The notes: generated from the letters alone by a model not told the origin. A stretch of 64,000 nucleotides of DNA from Avena insularis (GCA_023614405.1 JAJUPC010000040.1:1240001-1304000), one strand, 5' to 3'; positions 25,511 through 37,383 are shown, counted from the stretch's first letter. Program-made: numbers and translations.

Positions 25511-25821
25511 ATTCCATGCCCCAAAAGAGAGAGTGTAGTCTGACTCAATGGATTGTTGAGTGACATGCTCATCATTGTACTCATCCTCTCCTTCCTCATC
25601 ACACTCTTCTCCCTGAGCTTTAATTTCCTTGAGGAGCTTCTCAATGTGCAGGTTTCTCTTGTAGGACACATGTTGTTGCTTGCGGATGTCCACATTCATG
25701 CAACACAGAGCTTCTCCCAAAATGTGGCCTTCTTGACCCTCTCATGGACATACTCATGGGTCATGGGAGGCATGGGTGCATTGGAGGCATTCTTCCTCCG
25801 AGCTCTAGGAGGAGAGGGGCC
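25511..25821 (-). pseudogene. Element F third ORF, C-terminal fragment
   Basis: On the minus strand this continues exactly in frame from 33105 once D and one copy of its CCTCT duplication are removed. It encodes a basic Pro/Arg stretch (GPSPPRARRKNA) and then MTHEYVHERVKKATFWEK. After a frameshift near 25700 it gives a helical, charged region with RKQQHVSYKRNLHIEKLLKE and an acidic tail. It is cut at 25511 by element A, so the C-terminus lies left of the window. I recognise the whole only as a protein type often labelled unclassified retrotransposon protein in grass annotations. Its function is unknown. Confidence 0.7.
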
Positions 25822-25826
25822 CCTCT
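25822..25826. repeat. Target-site duplication of D, left (CCTCT)
   Basis: CCTCT is repeated at 33100-33104, directly outside the other LTR of D. Confidence 0.93.
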
Positions 25827-27301
25827 TGATAGCGCATGGTAGGCGCTTCGTTGGAAGACCCCAAGAGCAAGGTGTGATGAGCACAGCAACAAGTTTTTCC
25901 TTAGTAAGAGACCGATTCTATCGAACCAGGAGGAGGAAGGAAACGACTCAAAGGTGTTGCTAACAACTTGGAGATCTTCACAACACAAACTCAAGACTTT
26001 GCCCCAACGAACGGTGAGGTTGTCAATCTCACCGGTTTGCTGTAACGAAGGATTAACTGTATGGTGTGGAAGGTAATAGTGGCTTGCAGAAAGTAAACAA
26101 TAACAATGGAAGATTTTTCAATGGTAAAGATTGGACCAGGGTCCATAGTTCACTAGAGGTGTTCTCCTTAGATAAACAAACATGGCATGCTGGGTAAACA
26201 AATTATAGCAGGGCAATTGACAGGACTGAGCAAGGCATAACAATGCAATACTAGACATTCATGATCCCTTCAGGTTATCATCCGAACCCCCTACGATATT
26301 AAGTTGCAATCAACAGATAACTGCTTTAAGCAAAGTGTGTAAGGTAAACAATCCACTTGTTCCATGAACAAGAGACCGTTGTTTTCTCCCTAGTGGCAAC
26401 ATCACATCTACAACCTTAGAGATTTCTGTCATTTTCCTTAGATTAAATAGAGGCATGAACCCACTATCTAGCATAAATACCCCCTCTTGGAGTCACTAGA
26501 ATCTACGCGGCCAAGATAGATACTAGAAACGGAGAGCATGCAAGATCACAAACAACACAGACATGATAGAATCAATAAGACAAAACCACTAATCAATCTG
26601 ACATAGTAATCTCAATATCCATCGGATCCCCGCAAACACAACATGCATGATTACAAATAGATGATCTTGATCATGAACGGAGCTCACAAGATCTAAACAT
26701 GGTAGCACAAAGGAGGATATACATCCATCTAGCTACTACATGGACCCGTAGTCCAAGGTGGAACTACTCACGCTTCATACCGGAGGCTGGCATGATGAAG
26801 AAGAAGACCTCTAGGATGATCTCCCCTCCGGCAGGGTGCCGGGAAGAGCTTCAGATCCCCCGTGATCTAGGGACGATGGTGGCAGCGGCTATAGACCGTT
26901 TTGTGAAATATTGATCGGGTCCTTAGGGTTTATGCATCGGGGGGTCTTTATAGGCGAGGCGGGGCGCAGGTGGTCACACACCCCAGCGCTAGCTAGCTAG
27001 CATGCGCCACCAGGGGTGTAGCCCCCTGGTGCCTCCCCTCCGTCTCGTACTCTGGCTCTGTGTTCCCCACAATACAATATTGACTTTGGCTTTTGTCCCG
27101 TCCAATACCGAGAATATTGATTTTCTACCTTTTCTGGAACCAAAAACAGAATAAAACAGGCAACTGGCACTATGGCATCTTGTTAATAGGTTAGTACCAG
27201 AAAACATATAAAAACACCTCAAAGTGTAGACAAAGCAAAGCAGAGTAGATACTAAACAAGCATGGAACATCAAAAATTATAGATATGTTTCCGACGTATC
27301 A
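25827..27301 (-). repeat. Element D 3' LTR
   Basis: This is 1,475 bp. It lacks about 73 bp that the partner has at about 31980-32052, between CATGATCC and CTTCAGG, so a simple deletion explains most of the length difference. Both edges are clear (TGATAGCGC ... CGTATCA on the plus strand). Confidence 0.93.
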
Positions 27302-27318
27302 AGAATCCCCAAGCTTAA
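27302..27318 (-). other. Element D polypurine tract
   Basis: The minus strand reads AAGCTTGGGGATTCT directly before the 3' LTR. The core ATCCCCAAGCTT (plus strand) recurs at 29372-29383 and 29430-29441. Confidence 0.75.
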
Positions 27319-29988
27319 CTCTTGCTCGTCCTCGAGTAGGTAAGTGATAAAAAGAATAATTTTTGAGGTGACATGCACCATCAAAATCAAGATCAAACCA
27401 TTTGCAAGCATTGAAAGCTGGGATCAAAGAACTCTAAACATGAGCATGAAAGATGGAGTTCTAACAGTAAGACAAAGTAACTATGCATGCAACATGAAAG
27501 GTTACAAACAAAGATCATGAATAACATGTATTAAAAAATGTTTGTTTGTTTCACATATAGAAAACATGGGATAGTGGCATTCAGCTTGTCCCTCATGGAG
27601 TAGCAAATAGATGCATAGGACACCTTCAAAGTTCATAAGAGTGACTAGATACAAATAGCACAAGAACAAGTAATATCAACAATATGCATCAATCAATAAG
27701 CTTTGGGACAATGCACATAGAACTAAGAATGGCAACTATGCTCTCTTAACTGGTGCCTAGGGATAGAAGGTGAAGACTCAATATAATAGTGGAAGAAAGG
27801 CCCTTCATAAGGGAAGCAGGGATTTCAAGTTTCAAAAAGAGCTTCCAAAAATTATGGTACTTGTTAGCTTTCAGCCCTCATTGCCCCTATCATAAGCATC
27901 TTGAAGTGATTGAGGTTAAAGTGACAAACTATGGAGTATATGCTTGACAAAGTATAATTTGGCAATCTCATGTCCCTTGAATACGAGGGCCGCTCCTTAT
28001 GCTACTCAAGTTTAGTTACTTGCAAGTTCTTGTCATAGTAAGTACATGTGTATCATAGAGAACCACCAACGGGGTACCCCTTGCACATGATACATGAGCT
28101 ATCCCATAATTAAAATGACAAGGCAAGTAGACAATGAGCATCTCAGCATTCTTCTTATTTACCATGGGAACATGGTGCTTTTTTTCTCTCTTTCCTCTTT
28201 TCTCATATATATTTTTCTTTTTCTCGATCTCTTTTTCTGTCTCTTTTTTTCTATAAGAAGAATGCTTCATAGATGTCATTATGGTGATGCTGCAAGTTTT
28301 CACCATGATTAGGCATGGCTTAGGCTAGCGACCCAGGCGTTTCTCTAACACACATACATAACTCCATGGACTTACAAGCTCCCCTTTCATTTCACACCGA
28401 CGACATCCATATACAAAAGAGCATGATATCAACTGTGTACAAAGTACAAGTTCAATGTTGAAAGCGTTCCTCGTGACAGCACGGTTCTGCTAATTCCAAC
28501 ATATAAGTGCAAGCATATACAACATAGATGACACAATGGTTCAAGTTTATTAGGGGCAAGAAAAATAAAGTATGACATCAAGTTCGTGAGAGCTTTAATC
28601 ACTAAGTTTTAACATAACAAAATATGTTTTAATTGGAAGATAGATGAAAACAAGAATATACTTGGATTGGTGTAACACACCATGCACAGGAATTTATAGT
28701 GGACACTTTGAAATAACTTGGTTTCTTGGGAGTTGGATGCATGAGTAGAACTTACTCATACAAGTGGAGGCTAGCAAAAGACTGGGAGCGACCAACTAAG
28801 AGAGCAATAATGGCCATAATCATGCAGAGCGACAAAACATTACTAATCAAAGCATAAAGTGGTACTACAAGTCAAGGACTAAATGATCATAGAGGCTATG
28901 GTGACTTGTTCATAGTCATAACATGGTGTGAGCATGTGCCAAGTCAACCCAAATAAAGCATCAAAGGAGAATACCACAATACTATGCTTTTGTATGCTAA
29001 AACAATGGATGATTCCTTCAAGGCATACTAAGCAATCCCAATTGTTTGGAACAAGTCATGCTACAACAATAATCACTAAGCATAAGGTCAAAACAACACC
29101 TAGCATGATATGATAAAGTCTAAGTCACAGTCAAAGCAAGCTCCTCTTGTAGTATTCAAGCAAGAACTTTCTACTCCTCTCCAACACCAATCAACTTATT
29201 TGAAACAACACAACAAGAACGGGGGTTCAAACTACTTTATTCAAGCAAACTAAGCAAACTAAATGAAAACTAAGACGCTCCAAGAACAACACAACAGTGC
29301 ATGAAACAATAAAAACAAAGTGTCTAGAAAGACCTGAGTTTTTTATTAATAAAGAAGGGGATGCCTTGGGCATCCCCAAGCTTTGACGCTTGTACCTCTT
29401 GAATATTTCTTGGGGTGACACGGGGTGGCATCCCCAAGCTTGAGCTTTTATCCATTCTTCATCTCATTACATCATTCTTTCCCTACACCTAAAAATTTTC
29501 CTTCATACAAAACTTCACACAATCTTCATTAGCAACATTAGTGTATTCAAAAGATAATAGACCTTTGGGTTTAGATTTAGAACAGTAAAAATTTCACTAA
29601 AAACACAAACTGCTATAGCAATTCCCTCAAAAAGTTCAATTTCCCCAAAAAAAAGGAATCAATAAGAAGCAAATGCAAATAATGGCAGAAATCTGTCAAA
29701 ACAGACCAGCAGGTGAAAACCAATTTTTTCGAAGATCTTCTATTGCTCAATAAAAAAGTGTTGAGCTAACGAAAGTTATCTAACATACTGGGGGATTTAT
29801 TCAGAAAATATGAGCTTAATCGGACTTACAGAGATTCCTCACGAATTTTTACGGTGGAGCACAAAAATCTGTTTTGGGACAGCATGTCCACAAATCTTAC
29901 TTCCCTCTCATTAGAGGTTATTATTGGCACAAAAAGCAAATAAAAAGGATAATTAGAGGTCATTACAGAGGTAATAACTTCCAAAGAC
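27319..29988 (-). other. Element D internal region without recognisable gene
   Basis: These 2.7 kb are AT-rich with only short chance frames. A pyrimidine-rich stretch on the plus strand lies at 28180-28256. A perfect inverted repeat with 9-bp arms and a 3-base loop lies at 29357-29377, next to two extra copies of the polypurine-like core. I see no transposase, RT or integrase motif. Confidence 0.7.
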
Positions 29989-31223
29989 TCAAGAAAACTC
30001 TTGGGTTATCTCCCAACAAGTACTTTTCTTTAACGCCTTTAAGTTAGGCACAGAAAGATGCTCATATAAGAAATATGAATTGAAGTAAAAGAGAGCATTA
30101 AGAAGCAAATTCAAAACACATTTAAGTCTAACCCACTTCCTATGCATAGGAATCTTGTAATAAAATAAATCAAAGAAGCACATATTAACAAGAATGGGTA
30201 GATAAAACAAGAGCAACTTCAAAACTTTCAGCACATAGAGAGGTGTTTCAGTACCATGAAAACTTCTACAACCATATTTTCCTCTATCATAATAATTTTC
30301 AGTAGCCTCATGAATAAACTCAACAATATAACTATCACATAAAGCATGCTTTTCATGATCTACAAACACATAATTTTTATCAAGCTCAAAAATAGGTGGA
30401 TTAAAACCTTCAAACCCACTTTTAACAATTTTATAACAGGGTGACTGATCATTCAATATAGGACCATCATCTAGAGCTTTATCATAAACATTTTATAAGC
30501 AAAACTATTTAGTACCATGCATTTCAAAGTTAGGCACAAATATAAGATTATCATAGATAACAGGAGCATAACTATTATCATAAGTTTTACCCATGGCAGA
30601 TATTTCAAAAGAATCCACAGGAACATAACATTCATCCTCCTTTGGTAAGCATGGGGGACAATCAAATAATGTAAGAGGTAAAGAGTTACTCTCATTATAA
30701 GGTAGGCATGGGTAGATCCATTCTTCCTCCTCTTGACCATCACTCTCCTCCTCTTTTTCATCTAATGAGATTTCATGTTTAGCAATTTCGTCTTCCATAG
30801 GATCCTGCAAGGCATTAATCTCGTCCATTTGTGGAAAGCATTTATTAAAATATTCAAGAATATAACCATTGTCTTCCTTGTAATTATCAAATCAAAATTT
30901 AAGTATATCATAAACCTCATATTCACAAGGTGAATCATCAGTATTTTCAAGCAAACTAGCAAGTTCAAATGCACCCTTAAAAGCAATAAATTCTTCAATT
31001 TGTTCCACATCATAAAAATCATAATTTCCTTTAACATAAGAAGATATGGTAACATTATCATTATACTCACATTGAAAAGGGAGGTGTTTATACCTCCTAC
31101 AGCAACAATATTTATCAAAGCAATAAGTAACATTATAAGTAGAGCACACCTCTCTAGCAATAGTATTCAATTTATCAATTTGTTCCCATAGGTGTATCCT
31201 TTTTGTGACAAATGGTGTTCCTT
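29989..31223 (-). pseudogene. Element D conserved protein of unknown function (in-frame stops)
   Basis: A single minus-strand frame runs from about 31223 to 29989, about 410 codons, with stops only at about 30890 (TGA), 30508 (TAG) and 30499 (TAA) and no frameshift. The N-terminal part contains IHLWEQIDKLNT and a Cys-rich FDKYCCCRRYKH. The middle is strongly acidic (HEISLDEKEEESDGQEEEEW) and then has LFDCPPCLPKEDECYVP. The C-terminal part contains GKYGCRSFHGTETPLYVLK and a hydrophobic stretch (LLLFYLPILVNMCFFDLFYY) that could be a membrane segment. It is not gag or pol. I recall similar proteins predicted widely from Triticeae repeats; the function is unknown. Confidence 0.72.
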
Positions 31224-31515
31224 ATAATAATACTTTTGTTCTTCCGTGAACCCACCTTGACAATAGGAACTGGTTTCAAAGAAACCATCCATTGATATAA
31301 AGCATGACAAAGCAAGGCAGTAACAGACCAGCAACTAGAGTAGGAACTAATTTTGTGTGTGTTTTTATAAGAGAAAGCAAACCAAACGAAACTATTTTTT
31401 TAGAGTTTTTGATAAAAAGAGGCAAACAAAACCAAGCAAAAGAAACTAAGCAAAACAAAAACCAAGTAAAGAGAAAGGTTGGGAAGGACTCCCCTTATGA
31501 AGACGTCCTTGGCCT
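31224..31515 (-). other. Element D leader
   Basis: This is an A-rich leader (minus strand T-rich) between the primer site and the conserved frame. No gene is seen. Confidence 0.6.
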
Positions 31516-31532
31516 GCCCGGCAACGGCGCCA
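31516..31532 (-). other. Element D primer binding site
   Basis: The minus strand reads TGGCGCCGTTGCCGGGC, ten bases from the 5' LTR. This is the primer-site type typical of Athila/Tat-group elements. Confidence 0.8.
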
Positions 31533-31542
31533 GAAAACTTGT

Positions 31543-33099
31543 TGATAGCGCGTGGTAGGCGCTTCGTTAGAAGACCCAAGAGCAAGGTGTGATGAGCACA
31601 GCACCAAGTTTTCCCTTAGTAAGAGACTAAGGTTATCGAACCAGTAGGATGAAGGAAACGACTCTAAGGTGTTGCTAGCAACTTGGAGACCTACACAACA
31701 CAAACTCAAGAATTTGCCCCAACAAACGGTGAGGTTGTCAATCTCACCGGTTTGCTATAACAAAGGATTAACTATATGGTGTGGAAGGTAATAGTGGCTT
31801 GCAGAAAGTAAACAGTAATAGTGGAAGATGTACCAATGGTAAAGATTGGACCGGGGTCCATAGTTCACTAGAGGTGTTCTCCTTAGATAAACAAACATGG
31901 CATGTTGGGTACACAAATTACAGCAGGTCAATTGGTAGGACTGAGCAAGGCATAACAATGCAATACTAGACATTCATGATCCTATGAGATTCGATTGGGC
32001 AATACAACAAGATACATAGACTGCCATCTAACTGCATCTATGACTAGAAATCCACCTTCAGGTTATCATCCGAATCCCCTACGGTATTAAGTTGCAAGCA
32101 ACAAATGACTGCTTTAAGCAAAGTGTGTAAGGTAAACAATCCACTTGTTCCATGAACAAGAGACCGTTGTTTTCTCCCTAGTGGCAACAACACATCTACA
32201 ACCTTAGATATTTCGGTCACTTCCCTTAGATTAAATAGAGGCATGAACCCACTATCTAGCATAAATACCCCCTCTTGGAGTCACTAGCATCTACTCGGCC
32301 AAGATAGCTACTAGAAACAGAGAGCATGCAAGATCACAAACAACACAGACATGATAGAATCAATAAGACAAAACCATTAATCAATCTGACATAGTAATCT
32401 CAATATCCATCGTATCCCGCAAACACAACATGCATGATTACAAATAGATGATCTTGATCATGAATGGAGCTCACACAATCTAAACATGGTAGCACAAAGG
32501 AGGAGATACATCCATCTAGCTACTACACATACCCGTAGTCCAAGGTGGAACTACTCACGCTTCATACCGGAAGCTGGCATGATGAAGAAGAAGGCCTCCG
32601 AGATGATCTCCCCTCCAGCAGGGTGTCGGGAAGAGCTTCAGATCCCCCTGATCTTGGGACGATGGTGGCGGCGGCTATAGATGGTTTCATGGAATATTGA
32701 TCGGGTCCTTAGGGTTTATGCATCGGGGGGGTCTTTATAGGCGAAGAGGCACGGCAGGGGTGGCCGGGGTGGTCACACACCCCAGGCGTGGCTAGCCCTA
32801 GCACTTGCTGCCAGGGGGTGTGGCCCCTGGTGCCTCCCCTCTGTCTCGTACTCTGGCTCCGTGTTCCCCAGGTAAAATATTGAATTTGGCTTTTGTCCCG
32901 TCCAATTCCGAGAATATTGATTTTTGCCTTTTCTGGAACTAAAAACAGAAGAAAACAACAACTGGTACTATGACATCTTGTTAATAGGCTAGTACCAGAA
33001 AACATATAAAATCATCTCAAAGTGTAGCCAAAGCAAAGCAAAGTAGATACTACACAAACATGGAACATCAAAAATTATAGATACGTTTCCGACGTATCA
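31543..33099 (-). repeat. Element D 5' LTR
   Basis: This is 1,557 bp and is the partner of 25827-27301. CCTCT follows at 33100-33104. Confidence 0.93.
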
Positions 33100-33104
33100 C
33101 CTCT

Positions 33105-34207
33105 CAGTCTCAATGATCTCCTCCTCCTTATTGCCATAGGAACGTCTAGGAGGAAGCCCCATGCGCCCCTTCTGCTGTAGTGATACTAGAGTGTGCTCGG
33201 TAAGGTTGGAAGCCAAGCCAAGTGGGGAACCATGCTCCTGGGAGTTGATGAGTCTCATAACAAGTGGTGCATATGGAGGAGAATTATTTTACAGAATGGC
33301 ATGGAACATCTCTTCAAATATGAAATCCATCACATCAATAGGATTTGCATCTGCCTCGGGGCGAGCATTGTGAATCCTGTGGGTATGGTGTAGTAAATTA
33401 ACCAGTCCACATGTAATGGCATCATCATTTCCAGCACTCGGTGAGATGGTATGTCGGAATATCCTCAACATCAGATTGTAGAGGGGCTTGATTCCCTTGG
33501 ACCCTCCCACAACACCCTCGCTACCATACAAAGGGGAAAGCTTCATATTGTTCTCCCCAAGGGCTGCTGAGTGCATGCGCAACCCAACATGAGTGGATAC
33601 GCCATGGAAGGTCTCGAAGATGAGATTAGCAAAGTCGTAGAAAGTTGCCGAGCAGCGGGTGGTTCTAGTCATCCAAGTCATGGTCCTAGATTGGTCAAAT
33701 CCAAACACAACAGTGGCGTAGAACTGCTGCACAAGTGTGATGTTGTAGTCTTCACGGAGCTCCATCAAGTTGAACAGCCCCAACTTCTCATAAATCCACA
33801 GTGCATTAGAGAAGTAGGGGCTGATCCTCATATGCTCAACAATCATATATTTCTAGGGGCACACAAGTGACTTCTTGATAACACCGTAAACATCTTTCAT
33901 GAACACAACATGCTCCTTCCTCCAAAAACGTGGATCCTCGCTGGTACGTGGCAAGTCATAGAAATCTGTCTTCTGCAGCTCACGATACTCATTCTTTGAC
34001 ATGTGGGCCAAAGACTAAAGATTGTCATACTTTTCCCTATTGGCACGGTTCTCTTGCTCAGCCTTTTCCTGCTCCCTCCTCACGTATGTTGCATCACGGG
34101 CATGATGTCTCTGGTTGGATGGTGGCACAACATACTGCCCTTCTGACTCATCAAATCACGGACGAGCCCGCCTTGTTGAGGACTTAGTGTGAGGAGGACG
34201 ACGAGAA
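33105..34207 (-). pseudogene. Element F third ORF behind pol, N-terminal and central part
   Basis: One minus-strand frame spans the whole stretch with four stops: 34156-34158 (TGA), 34015-34017 (TAG), 33853-33855 (TAG) and 33289-33291 (TAA). There is no frameshift. It has a charged N-terminus (REQEKAEQENRANREKYD, likely coiled), then DPRFWRKEHVVFMKDVYG, LVQQFYATVVFG, RTMTWMTRTTRC, GLRMHSAALG and VDANPIDVMDFIFEEM (the last approximate). The LVQQFYA..MTWMT pattern is that of the plant transposon protein often called unclassified or putative plant transposon protein. Just upstream, a pyrimidine tract followed by CATGTGCTAG resembles a splice acceptor (34208-34210). The frame continues exactly at 25821 after removing D. 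The role is unknown; it may be the envelope-position ORF of the SIRE-lineage element F. Confidence 0.72.
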
Positions 34208-35289
34208 CTAGCACATGTGAAAAGAAATGAGGGAGATAGCATGGAGGTAAGCATATATGTCCCAAAGATGCAGCACAAGAGTCTTGAGGCATTACCGAAC
34301 CTGTTTGAGTCACCCCACACCAGAGTCTCCGCACCTCACACCGATGTCTCCGGCCTGGACTAGAGTCTCCGGCCCTAGGGCCAGAATCTCCGGTTAGGAG
34401 GCTCGGGCATGAACTGGGAGGCTGCTGGAGGGGGTGATTCTAACAGATCAGGCAAGGCAACAAGACTAATGTACAAGTGTGCACGCATACAAGTGATTCC
34501 CGTGGGCAAAATCATCACCAATCCTCAAAAACAAATCAAGGGATGAACCCTAGGAGAGAGAGGAGGAGAGGTACCAGATCTGTCCATGGGATTGATTCCA
34601 TCGGTGGGAATGGCCTAATGGTGGAGGGGAGGAGGCTGGCCGGCGGCACGACGGATCCCAGGGGCTTCTTGACCTTCGGGGAGGAGTTTTGGAGGAGGAG
34701 GTGACGGGGGTGGATGAATGAAACTGATGTTTCAGTTCACCCCGTCCTCCCCTCTAAGTGCCAGGAAACCGTCTGGACCAGAGAATCCGGTCTGCACCGG
34801 AGACTCCGTCCTACACCGGAGACTCCGGTGCGATCGCACCGGAGACTCCAGTCCTCCTCGACCAAAAACTCTAGGTTTTGTATTTTGGGGGCATATATGA
34901 GAGAGAGTGTTTTAAGACAAGGTATAGGCTTGGGTTAAGATGTCACACTGTGAAGAATCAATAAGAACGATAGAAATCCACTAAAATATTCAAGAAAGCT
35001 CCAAATAGACATGAACCAAGAACCAACTCTTCACTAAGAAGAGGGCGGTGGCCGAGGCCACCATGTAAGAGTTTGTGGCATGACACCGTGAAGAATTATC
35101 CTTGGGTTCATAGCCACTACTCATCAATGAAGCTCACATATCACAAAATTATATTAACAGAATTGAATTTCTTAATTTTGGCATTATGGGGGGAGGGATA
35201 GCCCAATGTAATAGGACCGCACTCCCCCTATTTCCATGCCTGCACCTAAACCACATAAGAGTCAAGACATAGGTGAGTATGCAAGGTGA
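34208..35289 (-). other. Element F region between pol and third ORF, with CCGGAGACTCC repeats
   Basis: This is non-coding as far as I can see. It has a purine-rich GGAAATAGGGGGAGTGCGG-like tract (minus strand) at about 35215-35240. Repeats of ACCGGAGACTCCG lie at 34796-34808, 34815-34827 and 34838-34850, with degenerate copies at about 34325-34400. A perfect 22-bp palindrome is at 34823-34844. A GGTGGCC/GGCCACC hairpin is at about 35046-35061. I find no LTR edge or target duplication here, so I treat it as part of F. Confidence 0.5.
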
Positions 35290-37383
35290 TCAAGTCAATC
35301 TCCTTGAATATATGATATTTAGTTCATTCCTAAAATAACAAAACCTTGCTTCATCAAGTGGCTTCGTGTAGATGTCGGCAAGTTGGTCTTTGGTTGACAC
35401 ATAAGATAGCTCAATATCACCTCGAGCAACATGATATCTAATGAAATGATGACGAATCTCAATATGCTTTGTCCTTGTGTGATCCACCGGGTTGTAGGAA
35501 ATATTGATGGCACTTTCATTGTCACATAGAAGAGGCACTTTGTCACAATGGACACCGTATTCCTTTAAAGTTTGCCTCATCCATAGCAATTGAGTGCAAG
35601 CACTAGCAGCAGCCATATATTCGGCTTCGGCGGTGGAGAGAGATATACAATTTTGTTTCTTAGAAGACCAACATACCAAGGACCTACCAAGGAATTGGCA
35701 AGACCCGGATGTTGATTTTCTATCATACTTATCACCAGCCCAATCCGATTCTGTGTATCCCCAAAGAGCAAATGTTGACCCTCGAGGATACCAAAGACCA
35801 TAGTGTGGGGTATGAACCAAATATCGAACGATTCTCTTGATTGCCATTAAATGGATTTCTTTAGGAGTCGCTGGATATCATGCACATACTCCTACACTCA
35901 ACACAATATCGGGTCTATATGCACAAAGATAAAGCAAAGAACCAATCATGGACCAGTATACCTTTTGATCCACATCTTTACCATTTGGATTTAGTTCGAG
36001 ATGAGTCTTTGTTGCCATGGGAGTAGGATCTCCATTTAAATCTTTCATGTTGAATCTTTTGAGCATATCTTGATTATACTTGGCTTGGTTGAATAATGTT
36101 CCTCCTCTTACTTGCTTGATCTCAAAACCAAGAAATACTCTCAACTCCCCCATCATAGACATCTAGAACCTATTAGTCATAAGCTTTGAGAATTAATCAC
36201 TAAAATCTTTTTAGATGAGCCAAAGATAATATCATCAACATATATTTGGCATACAAAAATCTCCCCATTGACCTTCTTAGTAAAAAGAGTGGGATCGATT
36301 TTCCCAACCTCTCTAAGGTGCTCATACCACGTGCGTGGGGCTTGCTTGATCCCATAGAGCGCCTTATCAAGTTTGTAGACATGGTTTAGGAAGTTGGGAT
36401 CCTCAAATCCCGGGGGTTGCTTTACATATACCAACTCATTTAATGGACCATTAATAAATGCACTTTCTACATCCATTTGTTGCAACTTAAAGTTATGATG
36501 TGCCGCATAAGCAAGAAGGATACAAATTGACTCAAGGCGAGCCACACATGCATATGTCTCTCCATAATCAATGCCTTCAATTTGAGAGAACCCTTGTGCA
36601 ACCAATCTTGCCTTGTTCCTTACTACAATTCCATGCTCATCTTGCTTGTTCTTGAATATCCACTTGGTGCCTATAACATTGTGACAATCCTTTGGCTTCT
36701 CAACTAACTTCCATACTTTATTTCTCTCAAAGTTTTTGAGCTCTTTGTGCATTGCTTCCAACCAATCCAAATCTTCAAGAGCTTCCCATAATTTATTTGG
36801 TTCAATCATGGAGATGTGTGCTTGATGTACACTAAACCTCTTCAATTGTGCTCTTGTGGACATTCCTCTCCTTACATCTCCAACCACATTCTCAAGGGAG
36901 TGGTCTCTTAGTTCCAACATTCTATCCATTCTAGCTTTGCGACGAGTTTCGATCTACTTGTTGTTTCTTGGGGGACCTCTTCATCATTTTGGTCCTCGTC
37001 TTGACCATCAACTTGACCTTGATCAATATTGGCATCATTTTCTTCATTAAGAGGCATAGATTAACATTGGTCTTGATCAGGCACACTACTAGAATTGAGT
37101 TGAGCTGCTCTCACTGCAGATTGTATAGATCTTCCTTGTGTAATAGACCGAGCAACACTTGACATTCTGGAGAATGGTGACTCAAGCTCCACCTCACTAG
37201 AAGTATCTTCCTGATCAACATGTTGAGGTTCCATGACTTGTCTTTGGCTTGGGTCATTGTCCTCCTCGATAGATGGAGCTTGGTGGTGCCGTGAAGATGA
37301 CGGCTCCACTTGAGTAGAGCATAGTTCTTCTCGATCCGCCATAAGGGGTTCCTCAACAGGGAGGATATATCCCACACCCATTT
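35290..37383 (-). pseudogene. Element F pol: reverse transcriptase and RNase H (SIRE/Maximus-lineage Copia)
   Basis: The frame enters at 37383 exactly where G's insertion cuts it. A Ser/Glu-rich linker (37381-37061) is followed after a frameshift by RT (36929-36177) with [32 protein letters not shown] and [10 protein letters not shown]. Another frameshift leads to MMGELRVFLGFEIKQ at 36160. A stop at 35878-35880 precedes RNase H (35847-35290) with DWAGDKYDRKSTSG, STAEAEYMAAA and DNESAINIS. The IIFGS form after YVDD and the GELRVFLGFEIKQ block are typical of the SIRE/Maximus lineage. RT would copy element RNA; with two frameshifts and a stop it is inactive. Confidence 0.88.
37379..37383. repeat. 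Target-site duplication of G, left (CATTT, imperfect)
   Basis: CATTT here pairs with CATTA at 62068-62072, four of five bases. Removing G and one copy joins the pol frame of F without a shift. Confidence 0.7.

Larger units (their letters stand above)
25827..33099 (-). mobile_element. Element D: non-autonomous LTR retrotransposon (LARD-like), minus strand
   Basis: It is 7,273 bp with LTRs that begin TGATACGTCGGAAACGTATC and end GCGCTATCA on the minus strand. Both carry CCTCT outside. The primer site TGGCGCCGTTGCCGGGC is the type known from Athila/Tat-group Gypsy elements. The 4.2-kb internal domain has no gag, protease, RT or integrase motif in any frame. It holds one conserved non-canonical coding frame (29989-31223). 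This is the layout of a large retrotransposon derivative moved by enzymes from another element. I do not assign a named family. Confidence 0.9.

Noticed and set aside
28180..28256. Pyrimidine-rich tract as a second polypurine primer site of D
   Set aside because: It is T-rich and degenerate and lacks the ATCCCCAAGCTT core of the real tract.
33289..33846. Host protein gene on the minus strand
   Set aside because: The frame continues through stops into sequence flanking D and resembles the unclassified retrotransposon protein of grasses. It lies downstream of a Copia pol, so it is treated as element-derived.
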